Of a stretch of 64,000 nucleotides of DNA, positions 19,584 through 28,876 are shown piece after piece. Source of the stretch: Bradyrhizobium barranii subsp. barranii. GTDB taxonomy: Bacteria > Pseudomonadota > Alphaproteobacteria > Rhizobiales > Xanthobacteraceae. Position numbers and translations under genes: made by a program. Where the stretch lies: NCBI RefSeq assembly GCF_017565645.3, contig NZ_CP086136.1, positions 372,001 through 436,000 of the forward strand, read 5' to 3'. The notes beneath the pieces were generated by a model. The model did no database searches, was not told the DNA's origin, and worked only from the letters and a program-made list of their open reading frames with translations. The number at the start of each line of letters is the position of its first letter. Within the stretch, counting starts at the first letter, position 1.

Positions 19584-20093
19584 CTAGTTGACGGATCGGT
19601 CCTTCAATCTCACTTCGCTGCGGCCCCACATTTGAAGATTGCCTTGCGCTTCCAGAAGATCGGCCTCGACCAACGCCTGAATGCCGGCCGCAAAGACCTC
19701 AAAGTCGACAGGAGCCGCTAGCGCTTCTTCCTTTTCGACCTTCTCAACCGCGCAGTACAGAACCATCGCGACCTTCTGCCATCGTGGCTTCATGACAGAG
19801 AAAATGACGCGATCCAAATCAGTCTCCAGCACAGACGATGGAAGAAAAACATTCTCCCATCGGAGCGTGCTGTCGATTGTGGGAGGCGGGCCTGGTGGCT
19901 CAAGGTCCGGATATCTTTTGTAGATCAGTCGCAGAAGCTTGAACTGCAAATGGAAAACCGCCGTTATAAGCGGTTCTGCAAACAGCTTTCTGCCGTCGTC
20001 GCCAACATCGACGATCGCGGCCTCAGCTCGCCGGAATGCTGCTGCGGCATCAAGCAGGTGCTTGTGTATCTTTTTAGCTTGCTCTCGGTTCAT
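19584..20093 (-). CDS. Hypothetical protein
   Basis: 169 residues from the ATG at 20093 (three further upstream codons are possible). It is mixed helical without signal peptide or membrane segment. A DPxxW-free core contains KLLRLIYKRYPDLEPP and WQKVAMVLYCAVEKVEKEEAL, ending in GNLQMWGRSEVRLKD. The GC content is clearly lower than that of its neighbours, which hints at more recent acquisition. I do not recognise a family. It sits between a repeat and the malonyl-CoA synthase gene. Confidence 0.7.
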   Translation of the reverse strand: MNREQAKKIHKHLLDAAAAFRRAEAAIVDVGDDGRKLFAEPLITAVFHLQFKLLRLIYKRYPDLEPPGPPPTIDSTLRWENVFLPSSVLETDLDRVIFSVMKPRWQKVAMVLYCAVEKVEKEEALAAPVDFEVFAAGIQALVEADLLEAQGNLQMWGRSEVRLKDRSVN

Positions 20094-20120
20094 GTCCCCC
20101 ACCCCCGGAGCGATTGAGCT

Positions 20121-21650
20121 CTATTTCTTCGCGTAAATATCCTTGTACGTATCCCGCAGCACGTTCTTCTGCACCTTGCCCATGGTGTTGCGCGGCAATT
20201 CGTCGACGACGAAGACGCGCTTGGGCATCTTGAACTTTGCCAGCCTTCCGTCGAGCGCCTTCAGCACGGCGGCTTCGGTGACGTCGGCGCCCTTGTTGCA
20301 GACCAGAACCGCCGTGACGCCTTCGCCGAAATCGGCATGGGGCACGCCGATCACGGCGGACTCGACCACGCCGGGCATGGCGTCGAGCTCACTCTCGATT
20401 TCCTTGGGGTAGACGTTGAAGCCGCCGGAGATCACGAGATCCTTGCCGCGGCCGAGAATGTGGACGTAGCCCTTGTCGTCGACCTTGCCGAGGTCGCCGG
20501 TGATGAAGAAGCCGTCGGGCCGGAATTCGGACTTGGTCTTCTCCGGCATGCGCCAATAACCCCTAAAGACGTTCGGGCCCTTCACCTCGATCATGCCGAT
20601 TTCGTCGCGCGGCAGCTCCTTGCCGGTCTCGGGCTCGGTCACGCGCACGGAGACGCCGGGGAGGGGAAAGCCGACCGCGCCGGGCACGCGCTCGCCGTCA
20701 TACGGGTTCGACGTGTTCATGTTGGTCTCGGTCATGCCGTAGCGCTCGAGCACCGCGTGTCCGGTGCGCGCCGACCATTCGCGATGGGTTTCGGCGAGCA
20801 ACGGCGCGGAGCCCGAGATGAACAGCCGCATGTGCTTTGTGGTCTCGCGCGACAGCGCGGAGTTCTGGAGCAGCCGCGTGTAGAAGGTCGGCACGCCCAT
20901 CAGCACCGTGGCGCGCGCCATCAGCTTGATGATGAGATCAGGGTCGAGCTTCGGCAGGAAGATCATCGACGCCCGCGAAAACAGCGTGACGTTGGTCGCC
21001 ACGAACAGGCCGTGCGTATGGTAGATCGGCAGCGCGTGGATCAGCACGTCCTTGTCGGTGAAGCGCCAATAGCCGACGAGCGAGAGCGAGTTCGACGCGA
21101 GATTGTCGTGCGTCAGCATCGCGCCCTTGGAGCGGCCGGTGGTGCCCGACGTGTAGAGGATCGCGGCGAGATCGTCGTTTACCCGTGAGACGGTCGCGAA
21201 TTCGCTGCTGGCCTTGTCGGCGGCTTCCGTCAGCGAGCCGTTGCCGTCGGGTCCGAGCGTCTCGACCTTGGCCTTCACCTTGGCGGCGATCGGGGCGAGC
21301 CCTTCCGCCTTGGAGGGATCGCAGACCACCAGCGACGGCTCGGCATCGCCGATGAAGTAATCGAGCTCGTTCAGCGTATAGGCCGTGTTCAGCGGCAAAT
21401 AGACCGCGCCGGCCCGCACGGTGGCCAGATACAGCACGATATTGGCGACCGATTTCTCCACCTGCACCGCGACGCGGTCGCCAGGCTTCACCCCGCGCGC
21501 GACCAGCACGTTCGCCATTTGCCCGGCCCGCGCGATCAGATCGCCATAGCTGATATGGGCGCCGTCCTGCGTCTCGACCGCGAGGCGTTTGGGATCGTCC
21601 AGGCCGTCGAACAGGCGGGAAAACAGGTTGGCGTTGGCAGCTTGGTTCAT
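20121..21650 (-). CDS. matB: Malonyl-CoA synthase
   Basis: 509 residues from the ATG at 21650, which gives the typical MNQAANANLFSRLFD start. It is an acyl-adenylate-forming enzyme with the P-loop ILYTSGTTGRSKGAM near 160, HALPIYHTHGLFV, the YGMTETNMNTSNP motif near 300, FFITGDLGKVDDKGYVHILGR near 395 and the catalytic Lys in NTMGKVQKNVLR near the end. The SGSAPL and RYGMTETNMN features match MatB-type enzymes, which make malonyl-CoA from malonate, CoA and ATP. The decarboxylase matA and transporter matC of the classical mat operon are not present here. Confidence 0.88.
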   Translation of the reverse strand: MNQAANANLFSRLFDGLDDPKRLAVETQDGAHISYGDLIARAGQMANVLVARGVKPGDRVAVQVEKSVANIVLYLATVRAGAVYLPLNTAYTLNELDYFIGDAEPSLVVCDPSKAEGLAPIAAKVKAKVETLGPDGNGSLTEAADKASSEFATVSRVNDDLAAILYTSGTTGRSKGAMLTHDNLASNSLSLVGYWRFTDKDVLIHALPIYHTHGLFVATNVTLFSRASMIFLPKLDPDLIIKLMARATVLMGVPTFYTRLLQNSALSRETTKHMRLFISGSAPLLAETHREWSARTGHAVLERYGMTETNMNTSNPYDGERVPGAVGFPLPGVSVRVTEPETGKELPRDEIGMIEVKGPNVFRGYWRMPEKTKSEFRPDGFFITGDLGKVDDKGYVHILGRGKDLVISGGFNVYPKEIESELDAMPGVVESAVIGVPHADFGEGVTAVLVCNKGADVTEAAVLKALDGRLAKFKMPKRVFVVDELPRNTMGKVQKNVLRDTYKDIYAKK

Positions 21651-21744
21651 GCAAGATTTCCTCGACCGCAAGGCAACAAGGCCGGTCAAAACCGAGGGCT
21701 GGATTAGCAAAAACCGCCCCAATGAAGCAACGGAGACAGTTTGC

Positions 21745-22506
21745 ATGACCAAAAACGGGAAACGCGTGGCCTGGGTAACGGGCGGCGGCAGCGGCATCGG
21801 GGAGGCCGGCGCCGAGGCGCTCGCGGCCGACGGCTGGATAGTCGTGGTCTCGGGGCGCCGCAAGGACGCCCTGGATACCGTGGTTGCCAGGATTGCCAAG
21901 GCAGGCGGGGCGGCCGAGGCCATTGCGCTCGATGTGTCCAACGCCGCCGAAGCCCAGAAGGCGGCCGATCAAATCGTCGCAAAGCACGGCCGCATCGACC
22001 TGCTCGTGAACAATGCCGGTATCAATGTCCCCAAGCGGAGCTGGAAGGACATGGAACTGGAGGGCTGGGACAAGCTCGTCCAGGTCAATCTCAACGGCGT
22101 GCTGTATTGCATGCGCGCAGTGTTGCCCACGATGCGCAAGCAGCAGGATGGCTCGATCATCAACGTCTCGTCCTGGACCGGCCGCCACGTCTCGAAGATG
22201 CCGGGCCCGGCCTACACCACCACCAAGCATGCGGTGCTGGCGCTGACTCATTCCTTCAACATGGACGAATGCGTCAACGGCCTGCGCGCCTGCTGCCTGA
22301 TGCCGGGCGAAGTGGCGACCCCGATCTTGAAGCTGCGCCCGGTGGTGCCGAGCGAGGAGGAGCAGGCCAAGATGCTGCAATCGGAAGATCTGGGCCGCAC
22401 CATCGCGTTCATCGCATCGATGCCGCCGCGCGTCTGCATCAACGAGCTCCTGATCAGCCCGACGCATAATCGCGGATTCATTCAGACGCCGAACAACAGG
22501 GATTGA
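21745..22506 (+). CDS. SDR family oxidoreductase
   Basis: 253 residues from the ATG at 21745. A Rossmann NAD(P) motif VTGGGSGIGEAG lies at about 10-21, then LLVNNAGIN near 85, the catalytic Ser in INVSSWTGRH and YxxxK in YTTTKHAVLAL. Classical short-chain dehydrogenases act on alcohols or ketones; no substrate is evident. It is divergent from matB with only 94 bases between the starts, so the two may share regulation. Confidence 0.88.
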   Translation: MTKNGKRVAWVTGGGSGIGEAGAEALAADGWIVVVSGRRKDALDTVVARIAKAGGAAEAIALDVSNAAEAQKAADQIVAKHGRIDLLVNNAGINVPKRSWKDMELEGWDKLVQVNLNGVLYCMRAVLPTMRKQQDGSIINVSSWTGRHVSKMPGPAYTTTKHAVLALTHSFNMDECVNGLRACCLMPGEVATPILKLRPVVPSEEEQAKMLQSEDLGRTIAFIASMPPRVCINELLISPTHNRGFIQTPNNRD

Positions 22507-22516
22507 TTGTCGGCCC

Positions 22517-22602
22517 GTAGCCCGGATGGAGCGAAGCGCAATCCGGGACAAGTCGATCCGAACGCGACAACCCCGGATTACGCTTCGCTCCATCCGGGCT
22601 AC
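22517..22602. repeat. Inverted repeat, family I (GTAGCCCGGATGGAGCG type)
   Basis: GTAGCCCGGATGGAGCGAAG at the left end is the inverse of CTTCGCTCCATCCGGGCTAC at the right end, with CAATCCGGG/CCCCGGATT inside. It is followed directly by a family A repeat, making a composite mosaic downstream of the SDR gene. Confidence 0.85.
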
Positions 22603-22606
22603 ACCT

Positions 22607-22691
22607 CGTCATTGCGAGCGCAGCGAAGCAATCCAGGACCCTCCGCGGAAAGACTCTGGATTGCTTCGTCGCTTCGCTCCTCGCAATGACG
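22607..22691. repeat. Palindromic intergenic repeat, family A, second copy
   Basis: The same CGTCATTGCGAGCGCAGC start and GCTCCTCGCAATGACG end as the copy at 291-412, but without the extra inner palindrome of that copy. The remaining gap up to 22887 holds the fasciclin gene's leader and has no other gene. Confidence 0.85.
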
Positions 22692-22887
22692 GTGTGGATG
22701 CACACGGACACTCCCCCGCTTAGTTTCACGCATCACGATAAATTATTTCCCGAAACCCCATCGCGAACCCTCCCGTAGTTCGGTCCAACGACGGCACTGC
22801 TGCTTCACGCCAAAAGGTCGCAGGCGCCGTTGTTGCCCAACTCAAGCACCGGCCATTGCCGGTCACAATTCAATCGGGAGACTCTCC

Positions 22888-23442
22888 ATGTCGAAGCGTA
22901 TTGCCTATCTCGCTGCCGCCGCCTTCAGCGCCCTGGCCATCACCGCGACCGTCGTCGCGCCTGTCCGCGCCGAGGAGAAGACCGTCATGGTCGGCGGCGC
23001 CGCGATGTTCCCGTCCAAGAACATCGTCCAGAACGCCGTCAACTCGAAGGATCACACCACGCTGGTGGCGGCGGTGAAGGCGGCCGGCCTGGTGCCGACG
23101 CTGGAAAGCAAGGGCCCGTTCACGGTGTTCGCGCCCACCAACGCCGCCTTCGGCAAACTGCCGGCCGGCACCGTCGACAATCTGGTCAAGCCCGAGAACA
23201 AGGCGACCTTGACCAAGATCCTCACCTACCATGTCGTGCCCGGCAAGCTCGAGGCCTCCGACCTCACCGACGGCAAGAAGATGAAGACCGCCGAAGGCGA
23301 GGAGCTGACGGTGAAGAAGCAGGACGGCAAGGTCTGGATCGTCGATGCCAAGGGCGGCACCTCGATGGTGACGATCTCCAACGTCAACCAGTCGAACGGC
23401 GTGATCCATGTGGTCGACACCGTGCTGATGCCGGCGACGTAA
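22888..23442 (+). CDS. Fasciclin (FAS1) domain-containing exported protein
   Basis: 184 residues with a Sec signal peptide (SKRIAYLAAAAFSALAITATVVAP, cleavage near VRA-EE). One FAS1 domain follows, with the H1 box GPFTVFAPTNAAFGKLP near 75, YHVVPGKLEASDL, and the H2 box GVIHVVDTVLMP at the C-terminus. FAS1 proteins are secreted or periplasmic and mediate adhesion or ligand binding; in rhizobia, homologues such as Nex18 are linked to symbiosis. GGGAGA lies 8 bases before the ATG. Confidence 0.93.
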   Translation: MSKRIAYLAAAAFSALAITATVVAPVRAEEKTVMVGGAAMFPSKNIVQNAVNSKDHTTLVAAVKAAGLVPTLESKGPFTVFAPTNAAFGKLPAGTVDNLVKPENKATLTKILTYHVVPGKLEASDLTDGKKMKTAEGEELTVKKQDGKVWIVDAKGGTSMVTISNVNQSNGVIHVVDTVLMPAT

Positions 23443-23625
23443 CACCGCCCACCCCTGTTTCATCCCCGGAACAGGATGCTTTGAGACGGCGAGCCGGGGG
23501 CACCCGGCTCGCTTTATTGTGACCAAGGTCGCCCGCAGACTCGATTCGCCGTCGTGCGGGGGCGTAACGAAAGCGGAAGTATCGGCGTATATTCGGTGTC
23601 AGACGACCTTCAGGACGGAACCATC

Positions 23626-24255
23626 ATGTCGAGCCTCACAGTCAGCGACGAGCAGGTCAGCGCCACCCCCGCCAAAGTGATCCAGCCGGCCTGGGTCCGC
23701 GTCATGCACTGGACCAATGCGGTCGCCATGATCCTGATGATCCTGTCGGGCTGGCAGATCTACAACGCCTCGCCGCTGTTCGGCTTCAGTTTTCCGCGCG
23801 AATATACGCTTGGCGGCTGGCTCGGCGGCGGCCTGCTCTGGCACTTTGCGGCCATGTGGCTCTTGATGATCAACGGCCTCGCCTATCTCATCACCGGCTT
23901 CGCCACCGGCCGCTTCCGCAAAAAATTGCTGCCGATCACGCCGTCCGGTGTGCTCCACGACGTCAGGGCTGCCCTGACCTTCAAGCTCGGCCATGACGAT
24001 CTGAGCGTCTACAATTACGTGCAGCGGGCGCTGTACGCCGGCATCATCGTGGTTGGCGTGCTGATCGTGCTGTCGGGCCTGTCGATGTGGAAGCCGGTAC
24101 AACTGCATTGGCTCGTGATGCTGTTCGGCGACTACCCGACCGCGCGCTACGTCCATTTCTTCTGCATGGCCGCGATCTGCGCCTTCCTCGTCGTTCACGT
24201 CTTGCTCGCGCTGCTGGTGCCGAAGAGCCTGCGCGCGATGATCATTGGTCGCTGA
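23626..24255 (+). CDS. Cytochrome b/b6 domain membrane protein (b561-like)
   Basis: 209 residues from the ATG at 23626. Four membrane helices are visible. Candidate heme-ligand histidines are in RVMHWTNAVAMILMILSGW (helix 1), LLWHFAAMW (helix 2) and YVHFFCMAAICAFLVVHVLLALL (helix 4). It resembles the cytochrome b subunits that pair with periplasmic molybdoenzymes. It lies 13 bases upstream of such an oxidoreductase, so it probably serves as its membrane electron partner. Confidence 0.9.
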   Translation: MSSLTVSDEQVSATPAKVIQPAWVRVMHWTNAVAMILMILSGWQIYNASPLFGFSFPREYTLGGWLGGGLLWHFAAMWLLMINGLAYLITGFATGRFRKKLLPITPSGVLHDVRAALTFKLGHDDLSVYNYVQRALYAGIIVVGVLIVLSGLSMWKPVQLHWLVMLFGDYPTARYVHFFCMAAICAFLVVHVLLALLVPKSLRAMIIGR

Positions 24256-24268
24256 GAGGGAGGAAGTC

Positions 24269-25051
24269 ATGGCGAAACGTTCATTCCTGATCCCCGGCGT
24301 CGACAAGCGGCTGCTGATCAAGGACTCCATCAAGTCCATGCCGGACTTCACCCGCCGCCGCTTCATCGCCGGCGGCGCCAGCCTCGGCGCGCTGACGCTG
24401 CTCACCGGCTGCGACGTCGTCGATTCCTCGTCGGCCGATACCCTGCTCGCGAAGGTCTCGAAGTTCAACGACGCCGTGCAGGCGTGGATGTTCAATCCCG
24501 ACGCGCTGGCGCCGACCTTCCCCGAGAGCGCGATTACGAAACCGTTCCCGTTCAACGCCTATTACGATCTCGACGACGCGCCCGATGTCGACGGCGCCGA
24601 CTGGAAGCTCGAGGTGCGCGGCCTCGTCGACAACAAGAAGTCCTGGACCCTGGACGAGCTCTACAAGCTGCCGCAGGTCACGCAGATCACCCGCCACATC
24701 TGTGTCGAGGGCTGGAGCGCGATCGGAAGCTGGACCGGCACGCCGCTCCGCGATTTCCTCAAGCTGATCGGCGCCGACACGCGTGCGAAATACGTTTGGT
24801 TCCAGTGCGCCGACAAGGACGGCTACAACTCGCCGCTGGACATGCGCAGCGCGCTGCATCCGCAAACCCAGATGACGTTCAAATACGCGAACGAGATTTT
24901 GCCGCGCGCCTACGGTTTCCCGATGAAGATCCGCGTGCCGACGAAACTCGGATTCAAGAACCCGAAATACGTGGTCTCGATGGAAGTCACCAACGACTAC
25001 AAGGGCGGCTATTGGGAAGACCAGGGGTACAATTCGTTCAGCGGGAGCTAG
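24269..25051 (+). CDS. Molybdopterin-dependent oxidoreductase (sulfite-oxidase/MsrP-like fold), exported
   Basis: 260 residues from the ATG at 24269, with GGGAGG just upstream. A TAT-type signal is visible, FTRRRFIAGGASLGALTLL, followed by a lipobox-like LTGC, so it may be a TAT-exported lipoprotein. The sulfite-oxidase fold is marked by the Mo-ligand Cys145 in TRHICVEGWSAIGSWTG and by FQCADKDGYNSPLDM. It likely works with the cytochrome b encoded just upstream in periplasmic redox chemistry. Its TAG stop straddles the junction with an IS630 element, but the native stop appears to be TAG as well, so the protein is intact. Confidence 0.9.
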   Translation: MAKRSFLIPGVDKRLLIKDSIKSMPDFTRRRFIAGGASLGALTLLTGCDVVDSSSADTLLAKVSKFNDAVQAWMFNPDALAPTFPESAITKPFPFNAYYDLDDAPDVDGADWKLEVRGLVDNKKSWTLDELYKLPQVTQITRHICVEGWSAIGSWTGTPLRDFLKLIGADTRAKYVWFQCADKDGYNSPLDMRSALHPQTQMTFKYANEILPRAYGFPMKIRVPTKLGFKNPKYVVSMEVTNDYKGGYWEDQGYNSFSGS

Positions 25052-26168
25052 TACCCGGAATCAGAGCTGAGTGATACGGCGGCCTTTGAAACGGCGTTGA
25101 CGGACCTTTTTCTTGGTCCAGACGAAGGGCTCGGCTCTGTCGTTGTATGCGTTGACGTAGGCATCGATGTGTTCCTGAAGCTGCTTGAGGCTCGTGAAGG
25201 AGGTGCCGCTGAGCGACTGCCCCTGCAAGATGGAAAACCATACTTCGACCTGATTGAGCCATGACGCACTTGTCGGCGTGAAATGAAATTGCACGTTGGG
25301 GTGGGCCTTGAGCCAGTCCTCGTTCTTTTTATGGGTGTTGAGGTTGTCGAGGATGACGTGAAGCTTGCGGTTCGGAAAAGCCGCGGTGACGCTGTTCATG
25401 AAATCGAGAAACTCGACGCGGCGCCGGCGTTTTGAATGGGTCGCGATGATCTTTCCGGTGGCGACTTCGAGCGCCGCAAACAATGTTGTGGTGCCATGCC
25501 GCTTGTAATCGTGGCTTTGGCCGGTTAAGGCGCGGCCATTGGGCAACTTCAGATAACCCTGCGCTCGCTCCAAAGCCTGGATCGAGGGCTTCTCGTCCAC
25601 GCACAGCACAATGGCCTTCGCCGGCGGCGCGACATAGAGGCCGACAACATCGGCGGCTTTGGCCGTAAAGTTCGGGTCGTTGCTCTCGCACCAGGACTTG
25701 CGAGCCACCAGGTCAATCTTGTGGCTGCGCAGGAACCGCCAGACATATTGGACATCGACATCGCCCAGCGCCTCGGCCAGCAGGGGGCCGGTCCAGCGCG
25801 CAAACCCTTGCGGTGGCGGCTTATCCAGCAGCTTCAGAATCCGCTTGTCGGTCGTCTTCGTATAGATCGGCTGCTTGCCAGGCCGCGGCTTGTCTTGCAG
25901 CCCTTCAAGGCCATGGTCGGCATAGCGATGCCGCCAAAGGCTGACAATCCGCGGCTGGACCCCAACTTCCTTGGCGATCGACCGGGTGCTGCGCCCATCC
26001 GCCGCCAACAGAACTATCCGCGCCCGCTTCAAATCGCGCTGCAACGTCACCGGTGAGCGACAGCACGCCTCAAGCACCTTGCGATCTTTCCTCGAAAGGT
26101 GGACTTCTCTTGCTTCGGGTATCATCCCGACCTTGAATCACGACTCACGTTCCAAGAAAAGTGGGTAC
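25051..26168. mobile_element. IS630-family insertion sequence
   Basis: A 1118-bp element flanked by TA at 25049-25050 and 26169-26170, the target duplication expected for IS630. The ends are GTACCC and GGGTAC, a perfect 6-bp terminal inverted repeat with little further match. It holds one intact transposase gene on the minus strand. Removing the element and one TA restores AGC-TAG-GCA, that is, the same stop codon for the oxidoreductase gene. Confidence 0.85.
25061..26125 (-). CDS. IS630 family transposase
   Basis: 354 residues. The N-terminal helix-turn-helix region (DLKRARIVLLAADGRSTRSIAKEVGVQPRIV in part) precedes a DDE domain. The acidic triad is readable as the Asp of CVDEKPSIQALER, the Asp of VILDNLNTHK and the Glu of LNQVEVWFS, about 33 residues apart for the last pair. 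It appears full length and intact, so the element may be active. Confidence 0.93.
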   Translation of the reverse strand: MIPEAREVHLSRKDRKVLEACCRSPVTLQRDLKRARIVLLAADGRSTRSIAKEVGVQPRIVSLWRHRYADHGLEGLQDKPRPGKQPIYTKTTDKRILKLLDKPPPQGFARWTGPLLAEALGDVDVQYVWRFLRSHKIDLVARKSWCESNDPNFTAKAADVVGLYVAPPAKAIVLCVDEKPSIQALERAQGYLKLPNGRALTGQSHDYKRHGTTTLFAALEVATGKIIATHSKRRRRVEFLDFMNSVTAAFPNRKLHVILDNLNTHKKNEDWLKAHPNVQFHFTPTSASWLNQVEVWFSILQGQSLSGTSFTSLKQLQEHIDAYVNAYNDRAEPFVWTKKKVRQRRFKGRRITQL

Positions 26169-26180
26169 TAGGCACGCTGC

Positions 26181-26296
26181 CGTAGGGTGGATTAGCCCTA
26201 CGGCTGCGCGAAGCGCGGTCGCACGGCGTAATCCACCTCTTTCGTTTCCGCAGTGGCAGAAGTGGTGGGTTACGCCTTCGGCCAACCCACCCTACG
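26181..26296. repeat. Inverted repeat, family B, second copy
   Basis: CGTAGGGTGGATTAGCCCTA at the left end pairs with GGCCAACCCACCCTACG at the right end. Its right end overlaps the stop codon of the MFS gene (TAG at 26294-26292 on the minus strand), so the repeat supplies that stop. Confidence 0.8.
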
Positions 26297-27509
26297 GCAC
26301 CGATTGCTTGGCCGGCCCCACCTTGCGCTGGCACAACGCGGCCACCGCCCCCAGCGCCAGCAGCGCCGCTGACACATTCAATGCGTAACTCAGACTCCCC
26401 AGTGCATCCGTGATCGCGCCGACCTCGATCGGGCCGAGCGTCTGCCCGACGCCGAACGAGATCGTCATTGCCGCGATCGCGGTAGGCCACATCTCGGGCG
26501 GATAGTTGAAGCGCACGAAGGCCGTGGTCGAGCCGACCACGGCGAAGAAGGCGACGCCGAACACCACCGCCGAGACCGCAAGCCACGCCGGCGAATGCCC
26601 AAGCATCGGCAGGGCCGCGCCGAGCGCGTTGGTGCCGAGGATGATGGCGGTGGCAAGTCCGCCGCGGTCGAGCGCCAGCACGCCGCGCCAGACCCAGGGT
26701 GTGACGAAGGCGCTGAGGCCGATCAGGCTCCAGAACGCGGCCTGCGCCGCGGCCCCGCCGCCGCCGTCGCGCACATACGCGATCATGAAGGTCATGTAGG
26801 CGATGTAGCCGGCGCCAAACAGGAAGTAGCCGGCGAGATAGATCAGCACGGGTAGAATCGCGAAGGCGGCGTGGCTGCCTTCCGAGAAGCGCACCCCACT
26901 CTCGATGCGGATCAGGAACAGCGGCACGGTCATCACGACGGACAGCAGCGTCAGCGCCCACCACACCAGCCACCACGAGCCCGGCCCAAAATATTGCAGC
27001 GTGAACGGGGCGATCAGCCCCGAGGCGAGAATCCCTATGCCGGGCCCGGCATAGAACAGGCTGAGCAGGAAATTGGCCCGTTCCGGGCGCGACTGCGCGA
27101 TAGCCGCGGCCAGCGCGCCGCCGGCGACGAAGCCGGCCGCCGCACCCAAGCCCAGCACGAGGCGTGCGAGGCTCAGCGCAACGAAATTGCCTGTCAGCGC
27201 GCAGGTGGCGAGCGCGGCGACGCAGGCGAGGGTTCCGCCGCGGATCGCCGCCGACCAGCCGACGCGCTGGATCAGCCGGGACGCGACAAGCGCGCCCACG
27301 AGGTAGCCGACGGCATTGATGGTGTTCATGAAACCGGCCGCCGAGTAGGACCAGCCGAGGTCCTCCCGCATATCGGGCAGCACCAGCGCATAGGCAAAGC
27401 GGCCGATGCCGAGCCCGACCGTCGCCGCCAGCGACAGGGTCAGGATCAGCCGCGCGGGATGTGCGTCGGGCGGGGGACGATCAGGGGCGCGCAAGGGATA
27501 CTCCGGCAC
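26292..27509 (-). CDS. YbfB/YjiJ-type MFS transporter
   Basis: About 405 residues if the GTG at 27509 is the start; the frame stays open to an ATG at 27593 (433 residues) without a clear ribosome binding site. Twelve membrane segments are visible, beginning [27 protein letters not shown], which is the hallmark GRFxYxxxLP start of the YbfB/YjiJ group. The substrate is unknown. The stop lies inside a family B repeat. It is divergent from leuB with a short gap. Confidence 0.85.
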   Translation of the reverse strand: MPEYPLRAPDRPPPDAHPARLILTLSLAATVGLGIGRFAYALVLPDMREDLGWSYSAAGFMNTINAVGYLVGALVASRLIQRVGWSAAIRGGTLACVAALATCALTGNFVALSLARLVLGLGAAAGFVAGGALAAAIAQSRPERANFLLSLFYAGPGIGILASGLIAPFTLQYFGPGSWWLVWWALTLLSVVMTVPLFLIRIESGVRFSEGSHAAFAILPVLIYLAGYFLFGAGYIAYMTFMIAYVRDGGGGAAAQAAFWSLIGLSAFVTPWVWRGVLALDRGGLATAIILGTNALGAALPMLGHSPAWLAVSAVVFGVAFFAVVGSTTAFVRFNYPPEMWPTAIAAMTISFGVGQTLGPIEVGAITDALGSLSYALNVSAALLALGAVAALCQRKVGPAKQSVP

Positions 27510-27625
27510 GCCCAGTGTGGCAGGCCCTGCGGGCCTTGCACAGCCGCGAGGCGGCAATGGTGTCTTGCCAAGCGCGCAACGCCGCTCTAGCACTCCGGCC
27601 GAATTCGATCTCAGAGGAAACGACC

Positions 27626-28738
27626 ATGGCGACCCACAAATTGCTGCTGCTCCCCGGCGACGGTATCGGCCCCGAGGTGATGGGCGAGGTGAAGCGGCTG
27701 ATCGACTGGCTCAATTCGGCAGGGATCGCCAAATTCGAGACCGATACCGGACTCGTCGGCGGCTCCGCCTATGACGCCCACAAGGTGTCGATCTCCGAGG
27801 GCGACATGGCCAAGGCGCTGGCCGCCGACGCCATCATCTTCGGCGCGGTCGGCGGCCCGAAGTGGGATGCCGTTCCTTACGAGGTGCGCCCCGAAGCCGG
27901 CCTGCTCCGCCTGCGCAAGGATCTCGCCCTGTTCGCCAACCTCCGTCCCGCCGTCTGCTATCCGGCGCTGGCCGATGCCTCCAGCCTGAAGCGCGAGGCG
28001 GTCGAGGGTCTCGACATCGTCATCGTGCGCGAACTCACCGGCGGCGTCTATTTCGGCGAGCCCAAAACCATCACCGATCTCGGCAACGGCCAGAAGCGTG
28101 CCGTCGATACCCAGGTCTACGACACCTATGAGATCGAGCGCATCGGCCGCGTCGCCTTCGAGCTTGCCAGGAAGCGCAAGAACAAGGTGACGTCGATGGA
28201 GAAGCGCAACGTCATGAAGTCGGGCGTGCTCTGGAACGAGGTCATGACGGCGGTCCACAAGCGCGAATATCCTGACGTCACGCTCGAGCACCAGCTCGCC
28301 GATTCCGGCGGCATGATGCTGGTGAAGGCGCCGAAGCAGTTCGACGTCATCGTCACCGACAATCTGTTCGGCGACATGCTCTCCGACATCGCGGCAATGC
28401 TGACGGGGTCGCTCGGCATGCTGCCCTCGGCTTCGCTCGGTGAGGTCGATGTGAAGAGCAAGAAGCGCAAGGCGCTGTACGAGCCCGTGCACGGCTCGGC
28501 ACCCGACATCGCCGGAAAGGGCCTCGCGAATCCCATCGCGATGATCTCGTCCTTTGGCATGGCGCTGCGCTATTCCTTCGACATGGGCGATCTCGCCGAC
28601 AAGGTCGATGCCGCGATCGCCGCGGTGCTGGCGAGCGGCCTGCGCACCGCCGACATCAAGTCGGAAGGCACCACGGCCGCCTCGACCACGCAGATGGGCG
28701 AAGCGATCCTGAAGGAATTGCAGAAGCTGCACGCGTAG
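27626..28738 (+). CDS. leuB: 3-Isopropylmalate dehydrogenase
   Basis: 370 residues from the ATG at 27626 with AGAGGAAA upstream. It has [14 protein letters not shown] at the start, the R-x-E-L-T-G-G-Y/V-Y-F-G motif ([12 protein letters not shown]) near 130, and the metal-binding [30 protein letters not shown] near 250. It oxidises and decarboxylates 3-isopropylmalate with NAD in leucine biosynthesis. The other leucine genes of the window, leuD and leuC, lie 12-18 kb away on the other strand. Confidence 0.98.
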   Translation: MATHKLLLLPGDGIGPEVMGEVKRLIDWLNSAGIAKFETDTGLVGGSAYDAHKVSISEGDMAKALAADAIIFGAVGGPKWDAVPYEVRPEAGLLRLRKDLALFANLRPAVCYPALADASSLKREAVEGLDIVIVRELTGGVYFGEPKTITDLGNGQKRAVDTQVYDTYEIERIGRVAFELARKRKNKVTSMEKRNVMKSGVLWNEVMTAVHKREYPDVTLEHQLADSGGMMLVKAPKQFDVIVTDNLFGDMLSDIAAMLTGSLGMLPSASLGEVDVKSKKRKALYEPVHGSAPDIAGKGLANPIAMISSFGMALRYSFDMGDLADKVDAAIAAVLASGLRTADIKSEGTTAASTTQMGEAILKELQKLHA

Positions 28739-28754
28739 CCACAAACACCGCAAT

Positions 28755-28845
28755 CGTAGGGGCAAAGCGATAGCGAGCCCACCATTTCGATCGCGATTGC
28801 CGGGAGATGGTGGGCACGGCGCTACGCGCCTTTGCCCACCCTACG
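28755..28845. repeat. Inverted repeat, family B, third copy (GGGCAAAG variant)
   Basis: CGTAGGGGCAAAGCGATAGC pairs with the right end GCGCCTTTGCCCACCCTACG; the inner CCCACCATTT and AGATGGTGGGC also pair. This subvariant resembles the copy at 32088-32176. Confidence 0.8.
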
Positions 28846-28876
28846 GCTCTGCCGACGACCTCAGGGAAGCCACCTC

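Noticed and set aside
20938..22593. 551-codon minus-strand ORF spanning the SDR gene and part of matB
   Set aside because: Out-of-frame shadow of both genes, with no motif of its own.
27461..27625. Extended leuB start at 27461
   Set aside because: The extension has no conserved residues; the ATG at 27626 follows AGAGGAAA and begins the normal LeuB sequence.
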